Shown here: one piece after another, positions 17,390 to 26,622 of the stretch
Layout: every line of letters starts with the position of its first letter
How positions within the stretch are numbered: position 1 is the stretch's first letter
Source: Citrobacter sp. RHB25-C09
Lineage (GTDB): Bacteria > Pseudomonadota > Gammaproteobacteria > Enterobacterales > Enterobacteriaceae
NCBI RefSeq assembly: GCF_013836145.1
Contig: NZ_CP057483.1
Span: forward strand, 4,278,001 to 4,342,000
Direction: 5' to 3'
Length of the DNA: 64,000 bases
Notes under the pieces: model-generated
What the model was told of the DNA's origin: nothing
Databases searched by the model: none
The model's input: the letters and a program-made list of their open reading frames with translations, nothing else
Program-made: the position numbers and the translations under genes

Positions 17390-18457
17390 TTAGCCCTTCA
17401 GACCCAAACGTTCACCCTGATAAGAACCGTCCTGAACGGGCTTCCACCAGGCTTCGTTCGCCAGATACCACTGCACGGTTTTTCGCATCCCGCTTTCGAA
17501 CGTCTCTTCCGGCGTCCAGCCAAGCTCGCGCGCGATTTTCGCCGCGTCGATGGCGTAACGTAAGTCGTGCCCGGGACGATCGTCGACGAACGTTATCAGC
17601 TCGCGGTAGTGCGCGATACCCTGCGGTTTATGCGGGGCGAGGTCTTCCAGCAGATCGCAAATCGTCTCGACCACGTCCAGATTCTTACGCTCGTTATGCC
17701 CGCCAATGTTGTAGGTTTCGCCAACCACGCCAGTCGTTACAACGCGGTACAGCGCCCGGGCGTGATCTTCCACATACAGCCAGTCTCTGACCTGCTGCCC
17801 GTTGCCATACACCGGCAGCGGTTTGCCCGCCAGCGCGTTAAGGATCATCAGCGGAATCAGTTTCTCCGGAAAATGATACGGGCCATAGTTATTGGAGCAG
17901 TTGGTGACAAGCGTCGGGAAACCGTAGGTGCGCAGCCAGGCGCGAACGAGATGATCGCTGCTGGCTTTCGATGCGGAGTACGGGCTGCTCGGCGCATATG
18001 GCGTGGTTTCGGTAAAGAAATCATCCGTGGAGTGCAGGTCGCCATACACTTCGTCAGTGGAGATATGGTGAAAACGGAACGCGGATTTCTTCTCTTGCGC
18101 CAACGCGCTCCAGTACGTTCGTACCGCTTCCAGCAGCGTGTACGTGCCCACGATGTTGGTTTCGATAAACGCCGCCGGACCGTCGATGGAGCGGTCAACG
18201 TGGCTTTCTGCCGCCAGGTGCATTACGCAGTCCGGCTGATACTCCGCGAATACACGGTCCAGCGCGGCGCGATCGCAAATATCGACCTTTTCGAAGGCAA
18301 AGCGATCGCTTTGCGCAACTGACGTCAGGGACATCAGATTTCCGGCGTAGGTGAGTTTATCAACCACCACGACAGCGTCCGCCGTCTCGTTAATGATATG
18401 TCGCACCACCGCCGAGCCGATAAAGCCCGCGCCGCCCGTCACCATGATCCGTTTCAT
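17390..18457 (-). CDS. rffG: dTDP-glucose 4,6-dehydratase
   Basis: Short-chain dehydrogenase/reductase of the RmlB type that turns dTDP-glucose into dTDP-4-keto-6-deoxyglucose with bound NAD. The 355 residues show the Gly-Gly-Ala-Gly-Phe-Ile-Gly Rossmann motif (8-14), catalytic Thr134-Asp135-Glu136 and Tyr160-x3-Lys164. The ATG overlaps the wecC stop by one base. It acts with RffH, WecE and WecD in the Fuc4NAc branch. Confidence 0.97.
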   Translation of the reverse strand: MKRIMVTGGAGFIGSAVVRHIINETADAVVVVDKLTYAGNLMSLTSVAQSDRFAFEKVDICDRAALDRVFAEYQPDCVMHLAAESHVDRSIDGPAAFIETNIVGTYTLLEAVRTYWSALAQEKKSAFRFHHISTDEVYGDLHSTDDFFTETTPYAPSSPYSASKASSDHLVRAWLRTYGFPTLVTNCSNNYGPYHFPEKLIPLMILNALAGKPLPVYGNGQQVRDWLYVEDHARALYRVVTTGVVGETYNIGGHNERKNLDVVETICDLLEDLAPHKPQGIAHYRELITFVDDRPGHDLRYAIDAAKIARELGWTPEETFESGMRKTVQWYLANEAWWKPVQDGSYQGERLGLKG

Positions 18458-19719
18458 TAGCGCCAGACTCCCTTCGTATCAACCACGTACTGCTGGCAAA
18501 CGGCGTCGCCAGAGATGGCTTTAAATTCATTGTGATCGACCAGCATGACCAGCACATCGGCCGTTTGCAGCGCGTCATCCAGTTTTGCCAGCGTGCAAAG
18601 TCCGTCCAGCTTTTTCGGCAACTGGTGGATATTGGGTTCGACCACCAGCGTTTCGCCGCTGTGCCACTGCGCGATACTCTGCGCAATCCCCATCGCCGGG
18701 CTTTCACGCAGATCGTCAATATTCGGTTTGAAGGCCAGGCCAAAACAGGCAATTTTCACTTCACTGGCGCGTTTATTGGTCGCTGTCAGGCAGTCCGCCA
18801 CGGCGGCTTTAACGCGATCGACAACCCACTGCGGCTTGCCGTCGTTAACTTCACGCGCAGTGCGGATTAGCCGCGACTGCTGTGGATTCTGCGCCACGAT
18901 AAACCACGGGTCGACGGCGATACAGTGCCCCCCCACGCCAGGACCTGGTTGCAGGATATTGACGCGCGGGTGGCGATTCGCCAGACGAATCAGCTCCCAG
19001 ACGTTAATCCCCTGCTCGGCGCAAATCAGCGACAGTTCGTTGGCAAAGGCAATGTTTACGTCGCGGAAGCTGTTTTCCGTCAGCTTGCACATCTCTGCGG
19101 TGCGTGAGTTGGTCACCACGCACTCACCTTCAAGGAATATCTTGTACAGTTCGCTGGCGCGCGCCGAACAGACCGGCGTCATACCGCCAATCACGCGGTC
19201 ATTCTTAATTAATTCAACCATGACCTGCCCTGGCAAAACGCGCTCCGGACAATATGCAATGTTGATATCCGCCTGCTCACCCGCCTGTTGCGGAAAGGTG
19301 AGGTCCGGGCGCATTTCGGCCAGCCACGCGGCCATCTGCTCGGTGGCCCCTACCGGAGAGGTGGATTCAAGAATCACCAGTGCGCCTTTTTTCAACACTG
19401 GCGCGACCGATTTTGCCGCTGCTTCGACGTAGGCCATGTCCGGCTCATGTTCGCCTTTAAAGGGCGTAGGCACTGCAATCAAGTAGGCATCCGCTTCGGG
19501 TGGCGTAGTGGTCGCGCGCAGATAGCCACCTTCAACCGCCGTTTTCACGACCTTATCAAGATCTGGCTCAACAATATGGATTTCACCGCGGTTGATCGTC
19601 TCCACCGCATGTGGATTGACATCCACCCCAATGACCTGCTTTTGGCGCGAAGCGAAGGCAGCCGCCGTCGGCAAACCGATATATCCCAGCCCAATAACAG
19701 AAATGGTAGAAAAACTCAT
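18457..19719 (-). CDS. wecC: UDP-N-acetyl-D-mannosamine dehydrogenase
   Basis: Oxidises UDP-ManNAc to UDP-ManNAcA in two NAD-dependent steps, supplying WecG. The protein has 420 residues; the N-terminal Rossmann motif is Gly10-Leu-Gly-Tyr-Ile-Gly15, and catalytic Cys266 sits in the Gly-Gly-His-Cys-Ile-Ala-Val-Asp motif of the UDP-glucose/GDP-mannose dehydrogenase family. The start overlaps the wecB stop by four bases. Confidence 0.97.
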   Translation of the reverse strand: MSFSTISVIGLGYIGLPTAAAFASRQKQVIGVDVNPHAVETINRGEIHIVEPDLDKVVKTAVEGGYLRATTTPPEADAYLIAVPTPFKGEHEPDMAYVEAAAKSVAPVLKKGALVILESTSPVGATEQMAAWLAEMRPDLTFPQQAGEQADINIAYCPERVLPGQVMVELIKNDRVIGGMTPVCSARASELYKIFLEGECVVTNSRTAEMCKLTENSFRDVNIAFANELSLICAEQGINVWELIRLANRHPRVNILQPGPGVGGHCIAVDPWFIVAQNPQQSRLIRTAREVNDGKPQWVVDRVKAAVADCLTATNKRASEVKIACFGLAFKPNIDDLRESPAMGIAQSIAQWHSGETLVVEPNIHQLPKKLDGLCTLAKLDDALQTADVLVMLVDHNEFKAISGDAVCQQYVVDTKGVWR

Positions 19720-20846
19720 AGCGATATCCGATTGTTTTTTAATGCATATAAAATTCGGCTACAAGCCTGCCCGTCGCCGTACGGGTTATGGGCGCGGCTC
19801 ATGGTCTGATATTCGTTTTCATCGTGCAGTAAACGCGAGACTTCTTCGACAATACGCCGGGTGTCGGTACCCACCAGACGCACTGTGCCTGCAGTAATCG
19901 CCTCTGGACGTTCAGTGGTTTCGCGCATCACCAGCACCGGTTTACCCAACGACGGTGCCTCTTCCTGAATGCCGCCGGAATCGGTCAAAATCAGCCAGGC
20001 GTGATTCATCAGCCAGACGAAAGGCAGATAATCCTGCGGCTCAATCAGCATCACGTTTTCAACATGACCGAGAATGCGGTTGACCGGCTCGCTAACGTTT
20101 GGATTCAGGTGGACTGGATAGACGATTTGCACGTCCTGATTGGCGGCCGCAATTTCTGCCAGCGCATGGCAAATCTGTTCAAACCCTTTGCCGAAGCTTT
20201 CACGGCGATGACCGGTCACCAGGATGAGCTTCTTATCCGAGTTCAGGAAGGGATATTGTTCAGCCAGTTCTGAGCGCAGCGTATCGCTTGCCAGAACCTG
20301 GTCCCGCACCCAAATCAGGGCATCAATCACCGTGTTGCCAGTCACAAAAATGCGGTTATCGGCAATATTTTCCCGCAGGAGATTCTGGCGGGAGTTTTCC
20401 GTCGGCGCGAAATGATACATCGCCAGACGCCCGGTCAGCGTGCGGTTAGCTTCTTCTGGCCAGGGAGAGTAGAGATCCCCGGTGCGCAGCCCCGCCTCAA
20501 CGTGTCCAACGGGAATACGCTGGTAGAAGGCGGCAAGACTGGTCGCTATTGTGGTTGTAGTATCGCCATGAACCAGCACGACATCCGGTTTAAATTCAGC
20601 GAGGATGGGCTTCAGCCCTTCCAGTATCCGACAGGTAATTTCTGTCAGTCCCTGACCAGGCTGCATAATGTTGAGATCGTAGTCAGGTACGATGGAAAAG
20701 AGGTTTAAGACCTGATCGAGCATTTCCCGGTGCTGCGCAGTCACGCAAACCTTGGTCTCGAAATAGGGATCTTTTTCCAGCGCATGCACCAGAGGCGCCA
20801 TTTTAATGGCCTCCGGTCGCGTACCAAATACAGTCAGTACTTTCAC
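19716..20846 (-). CDS. wecB: UDP-N-acetylglucosamine 2-epimerase
   Basis: Interconverts UDP-GlcNAc and UDP-ManNAc, the entry to the ManNAcA branch. The start is GTG 20846, giving 376 residues beginning Met-Lys-Val-Leu-Thr-Val-Phe-Gly, the family length; upstream in-frame sequence to 20888 lacks similarity, and the ATG one base away is out of frame. Asp95 and Glu117, which correspond to catalytic acids of the E. coli enzyme, and the Gly-His-Arg-Arg-Glu-Ser motif near residue 213 are present. Confidence 0.97.
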   Translation of the reverse strand: MKVLTVFGTRPEAIKMAPLVHALEKDPYFETKVCVTAQHREMLDQVLNLFSIVPDYDLNIMQPGQGLTEITCRILEGLKPILAEFKPDVVLVHGDTTTTIATSLAAFYQRIPVGHVEAGLRTGDLYSPWPEEANRTLTGRLAMYHFAPTENSRQNLLRENIADNRIFVTGNTVIDALIWVRDQVLASDTLRSELAEQYPFLNSDKKLILVTGHRRESFGKGFEQICHALAEIAAANQDVQIVYPVHLNPNVSEPVNRILGHVENVMLIEPQDYLPFVWLMNHAWLILTDSGGIQEEAPSLGKPVLVMRETTERPEAITAGTVRLVGTDTRRIVEEVSRLLHDENEYQTMSRAHNPYGDGQACSRILYALKNNRISL

Positions 20847-20901
20847 ATCGATTCTCTTCGAATAGTCAGTGAGGCCCCAGCCCCTCACTGTGGCAGTAGT
20901 G

Positions 20902-21948
20902 CTAAATCGTGCGACGGCGGGTTAAGGCGACACCTGCGCCGATAAGCCCTCCGACGATACCCCACATCACCATCAGGAAGGCGCGGCGCGGGCTATCGCG
21001 TTTTACCGGCTCTTCCGGCGTACGCAAATAGCGATAGGTCTGAAAACGTGGATCCAGTGTCGGACCGACGTTCAATGTATTTAGCATGGCTCGGTTTTGG
21101 AAGTAATCCAGATCGAAGGAGGGGCCGACCGCCTGTAAGTTTTCGAGGCGAGCCTGAAGCATCGGACGCCCAAGCAGGAACAGCTCAGAATCCGGCAATT
21201 CGTCGGTGGGAACATCGGTCGCTGTACGAGAGATATTCTGCTGTTCAGCGATTTTGAGCGCCTGCTCAATGCTGTTAACGCGGCGGGAGAAAATGGCTTT
21301 CGCGACCTCTTCCTGGCGTTTAACCTGCGCTTGCATTTGTACCGTGCGCGCCGCCCATGCGCCTTTGAGTTCATCGTTGAGATGACTTGCCGCACGCTGG
21401 CTGGCGAAAGCGACATACTGACGCAGCAGGTTATTGGCATCGGGCGCCGTTTCTGCTATGAGTTTCACGCTGTCGTTAATCGCTCGGGTGAAATCACCGG
21501 GGGTAAACTGGATATTATTAATCAGCTCATCCAGCATCGCGTTATCCGCTTTGCTGTTGTCCACCATCCGCTGCTTGTAATAGTCCGTCTGCCGCCAGAA
21601 ATCGCGACGCGTATCCCAGGAGGCCAACTGCATCACGAACTCTTTGTACGCGTCGTCCATAACCGACGTCTGTTCAGCAGGCGACTCGTTGGCTTTGACA
21701 TCCAGATTACGTAAGAACTGCTGCTGGGAGTAGTACCCCCCCAACATATTCACCGTAGGACGATCGGAGATGGCCGTCGCACTCCACTCTTGTCGTGCAA
21801 AAAAGGTATACGCCAGCGCAATAAGCGCAAATAACAGCGCAATCCCGACAATCCAACCCTTTCCAGCCCACAAAGTACGAAATAAACCCCGAATATCCAG
21901 TTCATTTTCAGCGCTCACGGCGTGTGCCCTCGGTAATGATTGAGTCAT
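20902..21948 (-). CDS. wzzE: ECA chain-length regulator WzzE
   Basis: Polysaccharide co-polymerase that sets ECA chain length together with WzyE. The 348 residues have the Wzz layout: a short cytoplasmic tail, membrane helix 1 (about 33-52), a large periplasmic helical domain and a C-terminal Pro/Gly-rich helix 2 (about 322-343) with the Arg-Arg-Ala-Phe-Leu motif before it. It lies 12 bp after wecA and about 55 bp before the wecB start. Confidence 0.97.
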   Translation of the reverse strand: MTQSLPRAHAVSAENELDIRGLFRTLWAGKGWIVGIALLFALIALAYTFFARQEWSATAISDRPTVNMLGGYYSQQQFLRNLDVKANESPAEQTSVMDDAYKEFVMQLASWDTRRDFWRQTDYYKQRMVDNSKADNAMLDELINNIQFTPGDFTRAINDSVKLIAETAPDANNLLRQYVAFASQRAASHLNDELKGAWAARTVQMQAQVKRQEEVAKAIFSRRVNSIEQALKIAEQQNISRTATDVPTDELPDSELFLLGRPMLQARLENLQAVGPSFDLDYFQNRAMLNTLNVGPTLDPRFQTYRYLRTPEEPVKRDSPRRAFLMVMWGIVGGLIGAGVALTRRRTI

Positions 21949-21960
21949 CGCACCCTCGAT

Positions 21961-23064
21961 TTACTTGGTTAATTTTGGATTGTTATCACGGTTTTTTCGT
22001 AGTCTGCGCTTCATCCGTTTGATAAATCTCGCCACTTTCCATGCACGCTTAATACAGTAGCCGTAAAGGAAGAATGCTAGCAAAAAGAGCACCAACATGA
22101 CCCATTCAGGAACGAAATGAGAATATTCCGCAGCCACCCCAATAGATGCCAGAATAGCCGCGGCAAGGGTGATCAGGACAAATGCTTGCCGGGAAGTAAA
22201 ACCGGCTCGCATGATCAAATGATGAATATGCTGGCGATCGGGCGAAAAAGGACTCATTCCTTTACGCAACCGACGGTACATAATCGCGACCATATCCATC
22301 AGCGGAATAGCAATAATCCACAGCGCGGTCACCGGGCTTATCGGGTGCGTTTTACCCTGAGTGGTTTCTAACAAGATCCAAATTACGGTAAAGCCAATCA
22401 GCGTACTGCCCGCATCGCCCATAAACACTTTATAGCGACGCCCCAGCACACCCAGGTTGAGCATAATATAAGGCAGGATGGCCGCAATCATGGCAAAGCA
22501 CCAGATGGCGAGGCTTGTCTGACCATCGAACCACAGGATGAGCCCCATCGCGGCAAACGACACGCTGGAGAGCCCTCCCAGTAATCCGTCGATACCATCA
22601 ACCATGTTAAATGCGTTGATTGCAGCCCATACGGCGAACAACGTCAGGAAATAACCGAAGGGGCCGAGCACCATCTCCCATGGGCCAAAGATATAACCCA
22701 GGCTGCTGAGGTAGAGCTTACCGACCACCATCATTACTACACCAATGGCGGCCTGAATGGTGGCGCGAATTTTTACGCTGATATCAAAGCGATCGTCCAG
22801 CGCACCGATAAATACCAGTACACCCGCACAAGCCAGATAGAGAGCAGCATGAGGAATATAATAGTTAACAATCCCGAAAGTGAAGCAAATACCCGCGTAA
22901 ACCGAGATGCCTCCCACTAACGGAATAAGACCCTGGTGGCGCTTGCGGAAGTTAGGTTTATCCACTAAACCCACTTTTTTTGCGACCTTCCGTGCAAAAA
23001 ACAGGAACAGTGTCGTGAATAAAAAAATACTGATGAGATCAGTACTGACTGTCAGTAAATTCAC
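21961..23064 (-). CDS. wecA: Undecaprenyl-phosphate GlcNAc-1-phosphate transferase
   Basis: First gene of the ECA operon. It transfers GlcNAc-1-phosphate to undecaprenyl phosphate, also starting many O-antigens, and is the target of tunicamycin-type inhibitors. It has 367 residues with about 11 membrane helices. Asp90-Asp91 (Gly-Ala-Leu-Asp-Asp) and the Asn-Met-Val-Asp-Gly-Ile-Asp-Gly-Leu motif near 153-161 supply metal and catalytic aspartates; the cytoplasmic His-Ile-His-His motif is also present. The C-terminal tail is strongly basic. Confidence 0.98.
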   Translation of the reverse strand: MNLLTVSTDLISIFLFTTLFLFFARKVAKKVGLVDKPNFRKRHQGLIPLVGGISVYAGICFTFGIVNYYIPHAALYLACAGVLVFIGALDDRFDISVKIRATIQAAIGVVMMVVGKLYLSSLGYIFGPWEMVLGPFGYFLTLFAVWAAINAFNMVDGIDGLLGGLSSVSFAAMGLILWFDGQTSLAIWCFAMIAAILPYIMLNLGVLGRRYKVFMGDAGSTLIGFTVIWILLETTQGKTHPISPVTALWIIAIPLMDMVAIMYRRLRKGMSPFSPDRQHIHHLIMRAGFTSRQAFVLITLAAAILASIGVAAEYSHFVPEWVMLVLFLLAFFLYGYCIKRAWKVARFIKRMKRRLRKNRDNNPKLTK

Positions 23065-23258
23065 AATGCATGCTCTCAGAGAAAATGATTAGCCGAAGTA
23101 TAACCACGAAGCCCTCTATTCAGAAGGGAAACTCCATTCCGAACCGTCTGTTTTGTATAATTTTTAACCATGCAATGCTATTGCAGAACGGAACGCCAGC
23201 AAAGGGATGTGATAACACATATTTATCAGTGTGGCGTTAAGATTACAGACATAAAAGC
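23065..23258 (-). promoter_or_regulatory. Upstream region of the ECA operon
   Basis: A 194-bp AT-rich gap between the rho terminator and the wecA start. TTATAC-like hexamers occur at two places in the minus-strand sense (near 23103 and 23155), but no -35 box is convincing at 17-bp spacing, so I do not fix a promoter. I did not find a clear ops/JUMPstart element. Confidence 0.5.
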
Positions 23259-23286
23259 AAAACGCCACGTAAAAACGTGGCGTTTT
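23259..23286 (-). terminator. rho terminator
   Basis: Stem AAAACGCCACG / CGTGGCGTTTT with a TAAAAA loop. The minus-strand reading ends in GTTTTGCTTTTATG, a U-rich tail. It lies about 15 bp past the rho stop and separates rho from the downstream ECA operon. Confidence 0.88.
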
Positions 23287-23301
23287 CGAAGGGGAGCCCA
23301 A

Positions 23302-24561
23302 TTACGAGCGCTTCATCATGTCGAAGAAGTCGTCGTTAGTCTTGGTCATCGCCAGCTTGTTAATGAGGAATTCCATTGCGTCGATTTCACCCATCGGGTG
23401 GATAATTTTGCGCAGGATCCACATTTTCTGCAGCTCTTCCTGAGTGGTAAGCAGCTCTTCTTTACGGGTACCGGAACGGTTGTAGTCGATAGCCGGGAAG
23501 ACGCGTTTTTCAGCGATCTTACGCGAGAGGTGCAGTTCCATGTTACCGGTGCCTTTAAACTCTTCGTAGATAACTTCATCCATTTTGGAGCCGGTATCGA
23601 TAAGCGCGGTAGCGATGATGGTCAGACTGCCGCCCTCTTCCACGTTACGTGCCGCACCGAAGAAACGCTTCGGACGATGCAGGGCGTTGGCGTCCACACC
23701 ACCGGTCAGAACTTTACCGGATGCCGGTACGACGGTGTTGTAGGCACGTGCCAGACGGGTGATGGAGTCGAGCAGGATGATAACGTCTTTCTTGTGCTCA
23801 ACCAGGCGTTTCGCCTTCTCGATCACCATTTCCGCTACCTGAACGTGGCGAGATGCGGGTTCGTCAAAGGTTGAAGCAACCACTTCACCTTTAACCAGAC
23901 GCTGCATCTCGGTCACTTCTTCCGGACGTTCGTCAATCAGCAGCACCATCAGCACACAGTCTGGGTGGTTGTAGGCAATGCTCTGCGCGATGTTCTGCAA
24001 CAGCATGGTTTTACCCGCTTTCGGCGGTGCAACAATCAGACCACGTTGACCACGGCCAATCGGCGACGCCAGATCCAGAACGCGTGCCGTTAAGTCTTCG
24101 GTAGAACCATTACCACGTTCCATACGCAGACGAGAGTTTGCATGCAGCGGGGTTAAGTTTTCGAAGAGGATTTTGTTACGGGCGTTTTCCGGTTTGTCAT
24201 AGTTAACTTCGTTAACTTTCAACAGCGCAAAATAGCGTTCGCCTTCTTTCGGCGGGCGAATCTTACCTGAGATGGTATCACCAGTGCGGAGGTTGAAACG
24301 ACGGATTTGGCTAGGGGAAACGTAGATGTCATCAGGACCGGCGAGGTAGGAGCTGTCTGCGGAGCGGAGGAAACCAAATCCATCCTGCAATATCTCCAGC
24401 ACACCGTCACCAAAGATATCTTCGCCACTCTTTGCGTGCTGCTTCAGGATGGCAAAAATAATGTCCTGCTTGCGCATACGAGCCAGATTTTCCAGCCCCA
24501 TATTTTCGCCGAGAGTGATCAGCTCAGAAACCGGCGTATTCTTTAATTCGGTAAGATTCAT
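23302..24561 (-). CDS. rho: Transcription termination factor Rho
   Basis: Hexameric RNA-dependent ATPase/helicase that ends untranslated transcripts. ATG 24561 gives 419 residues, the E. coli length. Domains in order: Rho N-terminal helical domain, cold-shock-like RNA-binding domain (about 50-120, with Gly-Phe-Gly-Phe-Leu), and a RecA-like ATPase with Walker A Pro-Pro-Lys-Ala-Gly-Lys-Thr (about 179-185), Walker B Leu-Leu-Asp-Ser-Ile-Thr-Arg and the R-loop Gly-Lys-Val-Leu. A long leader precedes it, in line with Rho-dependent autoregulation. Confidence 0.99.
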   Translation of the reverse strand: MNLTELKNTPVSELITLGENMGLENLARMRKQDIIFAILKQHAKSGEDIFGDGVLEILQDGFGFLRSADSSYLAGPDDIYVSPSQIRRFNLRTGDTISGKIRPPKEGERYFALLKVNEVNYDKPENARNKILFENLTPLHANSRLRMERGNGSTEDLTARVLDLASPIGRGQRGLIVAPPKAGKTMLLQNIAQSIAYNHPDCVLMVLLIDERPEEVTEMQRLVKGEVVASTFDEPASRHVQVAEMVIEKAKRLVEHKKDVIILLDSITRLARAYNTVVPASGKVLTGGVDANALHRPKRFFGAARNVEEGGSLTIIATALIDTGSKMDEVIYEEFKGTGNMELHLSRKIAEKRVFPAIDYNRSGTRKEELLTTQEELQKMWILRKIIHPMGEIDAMEFLINKLAMTKTNDDFFDMMKRS

Positions 24562-24648
24562 AATGGTGTGAGTTCTTAAACTTGGGGTAAATCTCGAACT
24601 TAATGTTGTGAATGGTATGGCAGGGTCATCCATGCCTGTTTACGGCCA

Positions 24649-24741
24649 TCAATTCATGTCTGTTCGCTGTCTGGTCACAAGAAGGTACGCAGAACTGAAA
24701 CGACAAGACGGATTGAATGATAAGGCCTTGAATCTGTCCAC
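24649..24741 (-). CDS. rhoL: Possible RhoL leader peptide, altered N-terminus
   Basis: A 30-codon frame from GTG 24741 to TGA 24649. Its C-terminal two-thirds (Asn-Pro-Ser-Cys-Arg-Phe-Ser-Ser-Ala-Tyr, then Val-Thr-Arg-Gln-Arg and Asp-Met) match E. coli RhoL from memory. The 5' part does not: the start region that resembles the E. coli start is in another frame and lacks its ATG. GTG 24741 has only a weak ribosome-binding site. This may be a diverged leader peptide or a decayed one. Confidence 0.4.
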   Translation of the reverse strand: MDRFKALSFNPSCRFSSAYLLVTRQRTDMN

Positions 24742-24791
24742 TTCTCGCGCGAGAAAAAACGGGAAGTACTGGAGTAAATCAAGATTCAAAC

Positions 24792-24820
24792 TTAATAAGG
24801 TATGCTTACTACGAAGTCAA
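24792..24820 (-). promoter_or_regulatory. rho promoter
   Basis: Minus strand TTGACT (24815-24820), a 17-bp spacer, then TATTAA (24792-24797): a strong sigma-70 match placed about 230 bp upstream of the rho start, consistent with the long rho leader of E. coli. Confidence 0.82.
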
Positions 24821-24903
24821 CACTAACTTAGCACGACTCAAGTCGGGCGTCCAGTCATCCTAAGCAATTAGGAATCAGGTCGCCCGAACGAGAGGCTTCC
24901 TGC

Positions 24904-25233
24904 TTAGGCCAGGTTGGCGTCGAGGAACTCTTTCAGCTGGCCTTTGGACAGTGCGCCCACTTTGGTTGCAGCTACTTCACCATTCTTGAACAGCAGCAGG
25001 GTCGGGATGCCACGGATGCCATACTTCGGCGCAGTGCCTGGGTTCTGGTCAATGTTCAACTTAGCAACCGTCAGTTTTCCCTGATATTCGTCAGCGATTT
25101 CATCCAGAATCGGGGCGATCATTTTGCACGGTCCGCACCACTCTGCCCAGAAATCGACGAGGATCGCCCCGTCCGCTTTGAGTACTTCCGTGTCAAAACG
25201 GTCATCAGTCAGGTGAATAATTTTATCGCTCAT
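24904..25233 (-). CDS. trxA: Thioredoxin 1
   Basis: General dithiol reductant of the cytoplasm, reduced by thioredoxin reductase; serves ribonucleotide reductase, PAPS reductase and phage T7 polymerase. ATG 25233 gives 109 residues; longer upstream frames lack similarity. The active site Trp-Cys33-Gly-Pro-Cys36 and the cis-proline loop Gly-Ile-Pro-Thr are intact. It is divergent from rhlB with about 118 bp between starts. Confidence 0.99.
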   Translation of the reverse strand: MSDKIIHLTDDRFDTEVLKADGAILVDFWAEWCGPCKMIAPILDEIADEYQGKLTVAKLNIDQNPGTAPKYGIRGIPTLLLFKNGEVAATKVGALSKGQLKEFLDANLA

Positions 25234-25351
25234 ATATAACTCCACAGGAATAAGCCTTGCTTGTTGGTGTAACATTAACCAACTAAAGGTTGACTTTATT
25301 TCACCGGATACGCTTTCGTAAAGCAATAGTAAGCTGATATTCTACCACACT

Positions 25352-26617
25352 ATGAGCAAAACACATTTAACAGAACAGAAGTTTACCGACTTCGCCCTGC
25401 ACCCTAAGGTAATCGAAGCCCTTGAAAACAAAGGCTTTCATAACTGCACGCCCATTCAGGCTCTCGCACTGCCGCTAACGCTGGCAGGTCGTGATGTTGC
25501 AGGGCAGGCGCAAACCGGTACCGGAAAAACGATGGCGTTCCTGACGTCAACGTTTCATTATCTTCTCTCTCATCCCGCGATTGCCGATCGCAAGGTGAAC
25601 CAGCCACGCGCTATTATTATGGCGCCGACGCGTGAGTTAGCCGTGCAGATCCACGCCGACGCTGAGCCGCTTGCACAGACCACGGGTCTGAAGCTGGGAC
25701 TCGCTTACGGCGGTGACGGCTACGACAAACAGCTTAAAGTGCTGGAAAGCGGCGTCGATATTCTTATCGGCACCACGGGTCGTCTGATCGACTACGCAAA
25801 ACAGAACCACATCAACCTGGGCGCGATTCAGGTTGTTGTCCTCGATGAAGCCGATCGCATGTACGATCTGGGCTTTATTAAAGATATCCGCTGGTTGTTC
25901 CGCCGCATGCCGCCGACGACGCAGCGCCTGAACATGTTATTCTCCGCAACCCTTTCTTACCGTGTTCGTGAACTGGCGTTTGAACAGATGAACAACGCCG
26001 AGTACGTTGAAGTCGAGCCAGAGCAGAAAACCGGCCACCGTATCAAAGAAGAGCTCTTCTATCCTTCTAACGAAGAAAAAATGCGTTTACTGCAAACGCT
26101 GATTGAAGAAGAGTGGCCCGATCGCGCCATTGTTTTCGCCAACACCAAACATCGTTGCGAAGAAATCTGGGGTAGTCTGGCGGCTGACGGTCATCGTGTA
26201 GGTCTGTTGACCGGCGACGTGGCGCAGAAAAAACGCCTGCGTATTCTTGATGAATTCACCCGTGGCGATCTGGATATTCTGGTCGCCACCGACGTTGCTG
26301 CACGCGGCCTGCATATTCCAGCAGTAACGCACGTCTTTAACTTCGATCTCCCGGATGATTGTGAAGACTACGTGCACCGCATTGGCCGTACCGGTCGCGC
26401 GGGCGCAAGCGGGCACTCTATCAGCCTCGCGTGTGAAGAGTATGCGCTGAACCTCCCGGCGATTGAGGAGTACATTGGTCACTCGATTCCGGTGAGCAAA
26501 TACAATCCGGAAGCGCTGATGACTGACTTGCCGAAGCCGCTGCGCCTGACGCGCACACGCCCGGGAAATGGTCCGCGTCGTGCTGGCGCACCGCGTAATC
26601 GTCGTCGTTCAGGTTAA
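25352..26617 (+). CDS. rhlB: ATP-dependent RNA helicase RhlB
   Basis: DEAD-box helicase of the RNA degradosome, bound by RNase E, unwinding structured mRNA for PNPase. The 421 residues show the Q motif, motif I (Ala-Gln-Thr-Gly-Thr-Gly-Lys-Thr), the DEAD box, Ser-Ala-Thr (motif III) and motif VI (His-Arg-Ile-Gly-Arg-Thr-Gly-Arg), and end in a short Arg-rich tail. gppA follows after 5 bp, so the two are probably co-transcribed. Confidence 0.98.
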   Translation: MSKTHLTEQKFTDFALHPKVIEALENKGFHNCTPIQALALPLTLAGRDVAGQAQTGTGKTMAFLTSTFHYLLSHPAIADRKVNQPRAIIMAPTRELAVQIHADAEPLAQTTGLKLGLAYGGDGYDKQLKVLESGVDILIGTTGRLIDYAKQNHINLGAIQVVVLDEADRMYDLGFIKDIRWLFRRMPPTTQRLNMLFSATLSYRVRELAFEQMNNAEYVEVEPEQKTGHRIKEELFYPSNEEKMRLLQTLIEEEWPDRAIVFANTKHRCEEIWGSLAADGHRVGLLTGDVAQKKRLRILDEFTRGDLDILVATDVAARGLHIPAVTHVFNFDLPDDCEDYVHRIGRTGRAGASGHSISLACEEYALNLPAIEEYIGHSIPVSKYNPEALMTDLPKPLRLTRTRPGNGPRRAGAPRNRRRSG

Positions 26618-26622
26618 AAAAT

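Larger units (their letters stand above)
24562..24903 (-). promoter_or_regulatory. rho leader and trxA-rho spacer
   Basis: A 342-bp stretch without a full-size gene. It contains the rho promoter, a roughly 220-nt leader in which E. coli rho autoregulates by premature Rho-dependent termination, and the small rhoL-like frame listed separately. Near trxA it has a nested inverted structure: outer CGGGCG/CGCCCG and inner CCTAA/TTAGG (about 24844-24880), without a U run, so not a classic terminator. Confidence 0.6.
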
